Positions 61,741 through 64,000 of a stretch of 64,000 bases of DNA are shown here, piece by piece. Where the stretch lies: assembly GCA_947179155.2 (NCBI GenBank), contig OX359284.1, positions 9,054,432 through 9,118,431 on the forward strand, in the 5' to 3' direction. The first letter of the stretch is position 1. Each line of letters opens with the position of its first letter. Source of the DNA: Hedera helix. Its lineage: Eukaryota > Streptophyta > Magnoliopsida > Apiales > Araliaceae. A program made the translations under genes and the position numbers. The notes beneath the pieces were generated by a model, which saw nothing but the letters and a program-made list of their open reading frames with translations, searched no databases and was not told the origin of the DNA.

Positions 61741-61743
61741 ACT

Positions 61744-64000
61744 TGTGACGACCCCAAATCCGGGTTCCTTTAACCTCGGATCCGGTTCAACACTAGTACT
61801 ACATTTTCTTTATTGTTCATGAATTACAACAATATTATAATTGCTAAATAATCATTTATTTACAATTTTATATCATCTCTTTCTATTCCAGAATCACAAT
61901 CTTTATACATTCCTAGTCTGTCTTAATATCATACATGATACGACATTCTATTCCAATCAATTTGAGTATTTAATACTCATATAACATACCAACTAAGTCT
62001 TATACTACACAATCATTTACCTGTCCAATTCAGACTGATATCTACAACAGACATTTAGATCTTTAGTGAAAGTAATATGCTTTCCTGTTCCTTGATCTTT
62101 ATCGAGAACTTCAAATAATTTGTACTATTTGAAAATGTTGGTTTAGGCAAGAGTGAGCACGACGACTCAGCAAGTTCAACAGTTACACATAACACATTAC
62201 ATGCTTCACATATTATACATGCTCTGCATTTTATTCTTACATCATGCATTTCATGCATTTCATTTTATGAATGTTCATACTTCTTATGCATCGCCTACAA
62301 TAAACAACTACCATCTAGCAAATCATGCTTCATATCGGTACACATTTCACATGTAACCATATCTCATGTTATTCATATATCATAAATATCATCAAAATAT
62401 CTTCATGTTAATAATATAACATCAAATTGTAGCATATTAATGCACATAGGAGCAAGTTCTGAAAAACTTGCCTGATTCGCTTATACCATTTACGCTTATT
62501 TGCGTCTTTCCATCAACCTACAATTTATATAACAAATTGACATAATCATTAGTTATAATGACTATTAATTAGTCTTAACTTAAGACCTTAACTTCAAATT
62601 ATTAATTCTTTAGTTGTTTGACAAATAAACTTTTAAATTCCGGATAAAAACCCTAGCCCAAACCTAGTTTGGACATGTCGGATACAATTTAACCATCTTA
62701 CGCCTTCACTACATGTTCTTCTTTTACATAACTTAATGATTTGGACATTTAATAATGTACCAAATATCTCAAAATATTATCTACCTTTGATAATATACAA
62801 CTACAATCAAATACTATTGACCATTTAATAATATTTTAATCACTTATTAATATTATTAACCATTTAATAATATTTTAATTGCTTATTAATATTATTAATC
62901 GTTTAATAATATTTGAATCATGTATTAATATTATTAACCATTTAATAATATTTTAATTACTTATTAATATTATTAACCATTTAATAATATTTTAATCACT
63001 CATTAATATTATTAACCATTTAATAATATTTTAATCACTTACTAATGTCATTAATTATTTAATATCATTTTCATCATATACTAATGTTAGTACTCATTTC
63101 ATAACATTTTAGTTACTTACATATTTAATCATTTAACAATATTTTAATAATCCTCAAATCCTTTAATGATTATTTAAATAATAACCTCTTAATTAATTAA
63201 CCCCATTTATTATTTAATATTCATTAAATAACAAATGTTCATTTGATTCACTTCATCTCCCTTTAATTATTATTTAATATCCTTTAAATAATAATTAACT
63301 AATTATCTTTATTTATTAAAATAATAAATAATTACCTTATTTACTTCATCTTTCTTTAATTACCATTTAATATCCTTCAAATAATAATTAATTAGCTATT
63401 TATTATTTAATATTAATTAACTATTTATTATTTAATAATTAATATTAATTAAATAATAAACTAATTATTTTATTAACTTCATATCCTCCTTTATTTATTA
63501 TATAATAATAAATAATTAGTTATTATATTTATTTGCTTTAATTATTATTAACTATCAATTAAATAATAATTAATTATAATAATGGCTTTTATTTACTTTA
63601 TTTATTATTTATTATATATTATATAAATAATAAATAATTACTAAACTTGGGTTACAAATTAATTATATTAAGTTTGAAGCATTTTTATCATTTTTGGACT
63701 TAAATAACCCGAACCAACCCGACCCGAAGGGCCCTACCCGACCCGAAACAAAAAAAAACAGTCTGTGAACAGTTACAAGGGCCCCGACCCTTGTTTAAAG
63801 TGCAAAACTAGGGCCCTGACCCTGGTGACAAGGGCCCCGACCCTTGTTTAATCGGACTTTCTTTATTAAACTTAATTCAATAACTTTCTCGGACAAATTA
63901 TATAATCCAATTCACACTTTAATTTCGTTAAATTTAATCTACTAGATTAATTCCTTTAGGGCTTCCAACAATTAAAATAATTAAACTCTAAGTTGGGCTA
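61744..64000 (-). mobile_element. Family C LTR (copy C3), the 5' LTR of the same element, cut by window end
   Basis: It starts TGTGACGACCCCAAATCCGG and follows C2 closely up to about 63770. It then jumps to sequence matching C2 from about 58829, a loss of about 1.4 kb that includes the TATA box and donor region. At the jump there is a local duplication of GACAAGGGCCCCGACCCTTG. The acceptor-like site reads TTTCAA instead of TTTCAG (62129-62131), while the microexon-like block 62472-62517 is well preserved. About seven 39-bp units lie at 62815-63075. Confidence 0.85.

Larger units (their letters stand above)
59597..61743 (-). mobile_element. Internal region of the minus-strand C element, non-coding (LARD-like)
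   Basis: This region has a PPT on one side and a PBS on the other, but only 2147 bp between them. No gag or pol blocks could be read on either strand, so the element is non-autonomous or internally deleted. It includes a duplicated stretch with CTTGACAGTACGTTGAGGAT (60281-60384) and three 80-bp tandem units (61110-61350). Short frames at 59962 and 60552 have no recognisable domain. Confidence 0.75.

Overview
The window is AT-rich nuclear DNA of a flowering plant, most likely a eudicot. The evidence is a spliced plant aspartic-protease gene with GT-AG introns, MITEs, and a dense mass of decayed LTR retrotransposons. No intact autonomous mobile element, rRNA, tRNA or CRISPR was seen.

Layout. 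Positions 1-32360 are the remains of one plus-strand Sirevirus-like Ty1-copia element: gag, protease, integrase, reverse transcriptase, RNase H, an extra 3' ORF and the 3' LTR. Its 5' end lies upstream of the window. It has been split by solo-LTR-sized insertions at 1727-8305, 9165-10777, 11359-14864, 15417-18379, 19050-23155 and 27097-31512. Two of these carry a further insertion (4590-8052 and 15774-17298). Nearly every insertion can be bounded to the base by TG...CA ends and a 5-bp target duplication. The region 32360-36515 is intergenic and rich in MITEs and fold-backs, with one orphan terminal exon on the minus strand. A three-exon AED3-like aspartic protease gene runs from 36516 to 41652; it is the only clearly functional gene here. 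At 42671-46634 there is a hybrid LTR element. A short coding start at 47250 is cut after about 28 codons by another LTR at 47333. The rest is further LTR debris: 47333-50365, a copia-like LTR piece split into 50366-51870 and 55061-55469, and a B-family LTR at 51871-55060. From 55470 to the window end lies a minus-strand non-autonomous element with two LTRs, an internal region, a PBS and a PPT.

I name the large Ty3-gypsy-like LTR families A (1727, 11359), B (4590, 15417, 42671, 51871), C (27097, 55470, 61744), D (19050) and E (47333). They are 3-4.4 kb long, and the primary sequence of their middles has diverged.

The most interesting pattern is an architecture shared by these families. Each has a TATA box, then about 150-230 nt of leader, then a 5' splice-site-like AAG|GTATAA. 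Further on is a block of about 46-50 nt (85 nt in D) that looks like a microexon, TAG|GTTGA...TCAG|GCAAGT. Last comes a conserved block ending in a branch-site-like and TTTCAG-like 3' splice site near the LTR end. The tandem arrays and GC islands that differ between copies all fall in the predicted first intron. The copy at 15417-18379 has leader and microexon nearly joined, as a spliced-and-retrotransposed copy would. This is an inference from sequence pattern only and needs RNA data.
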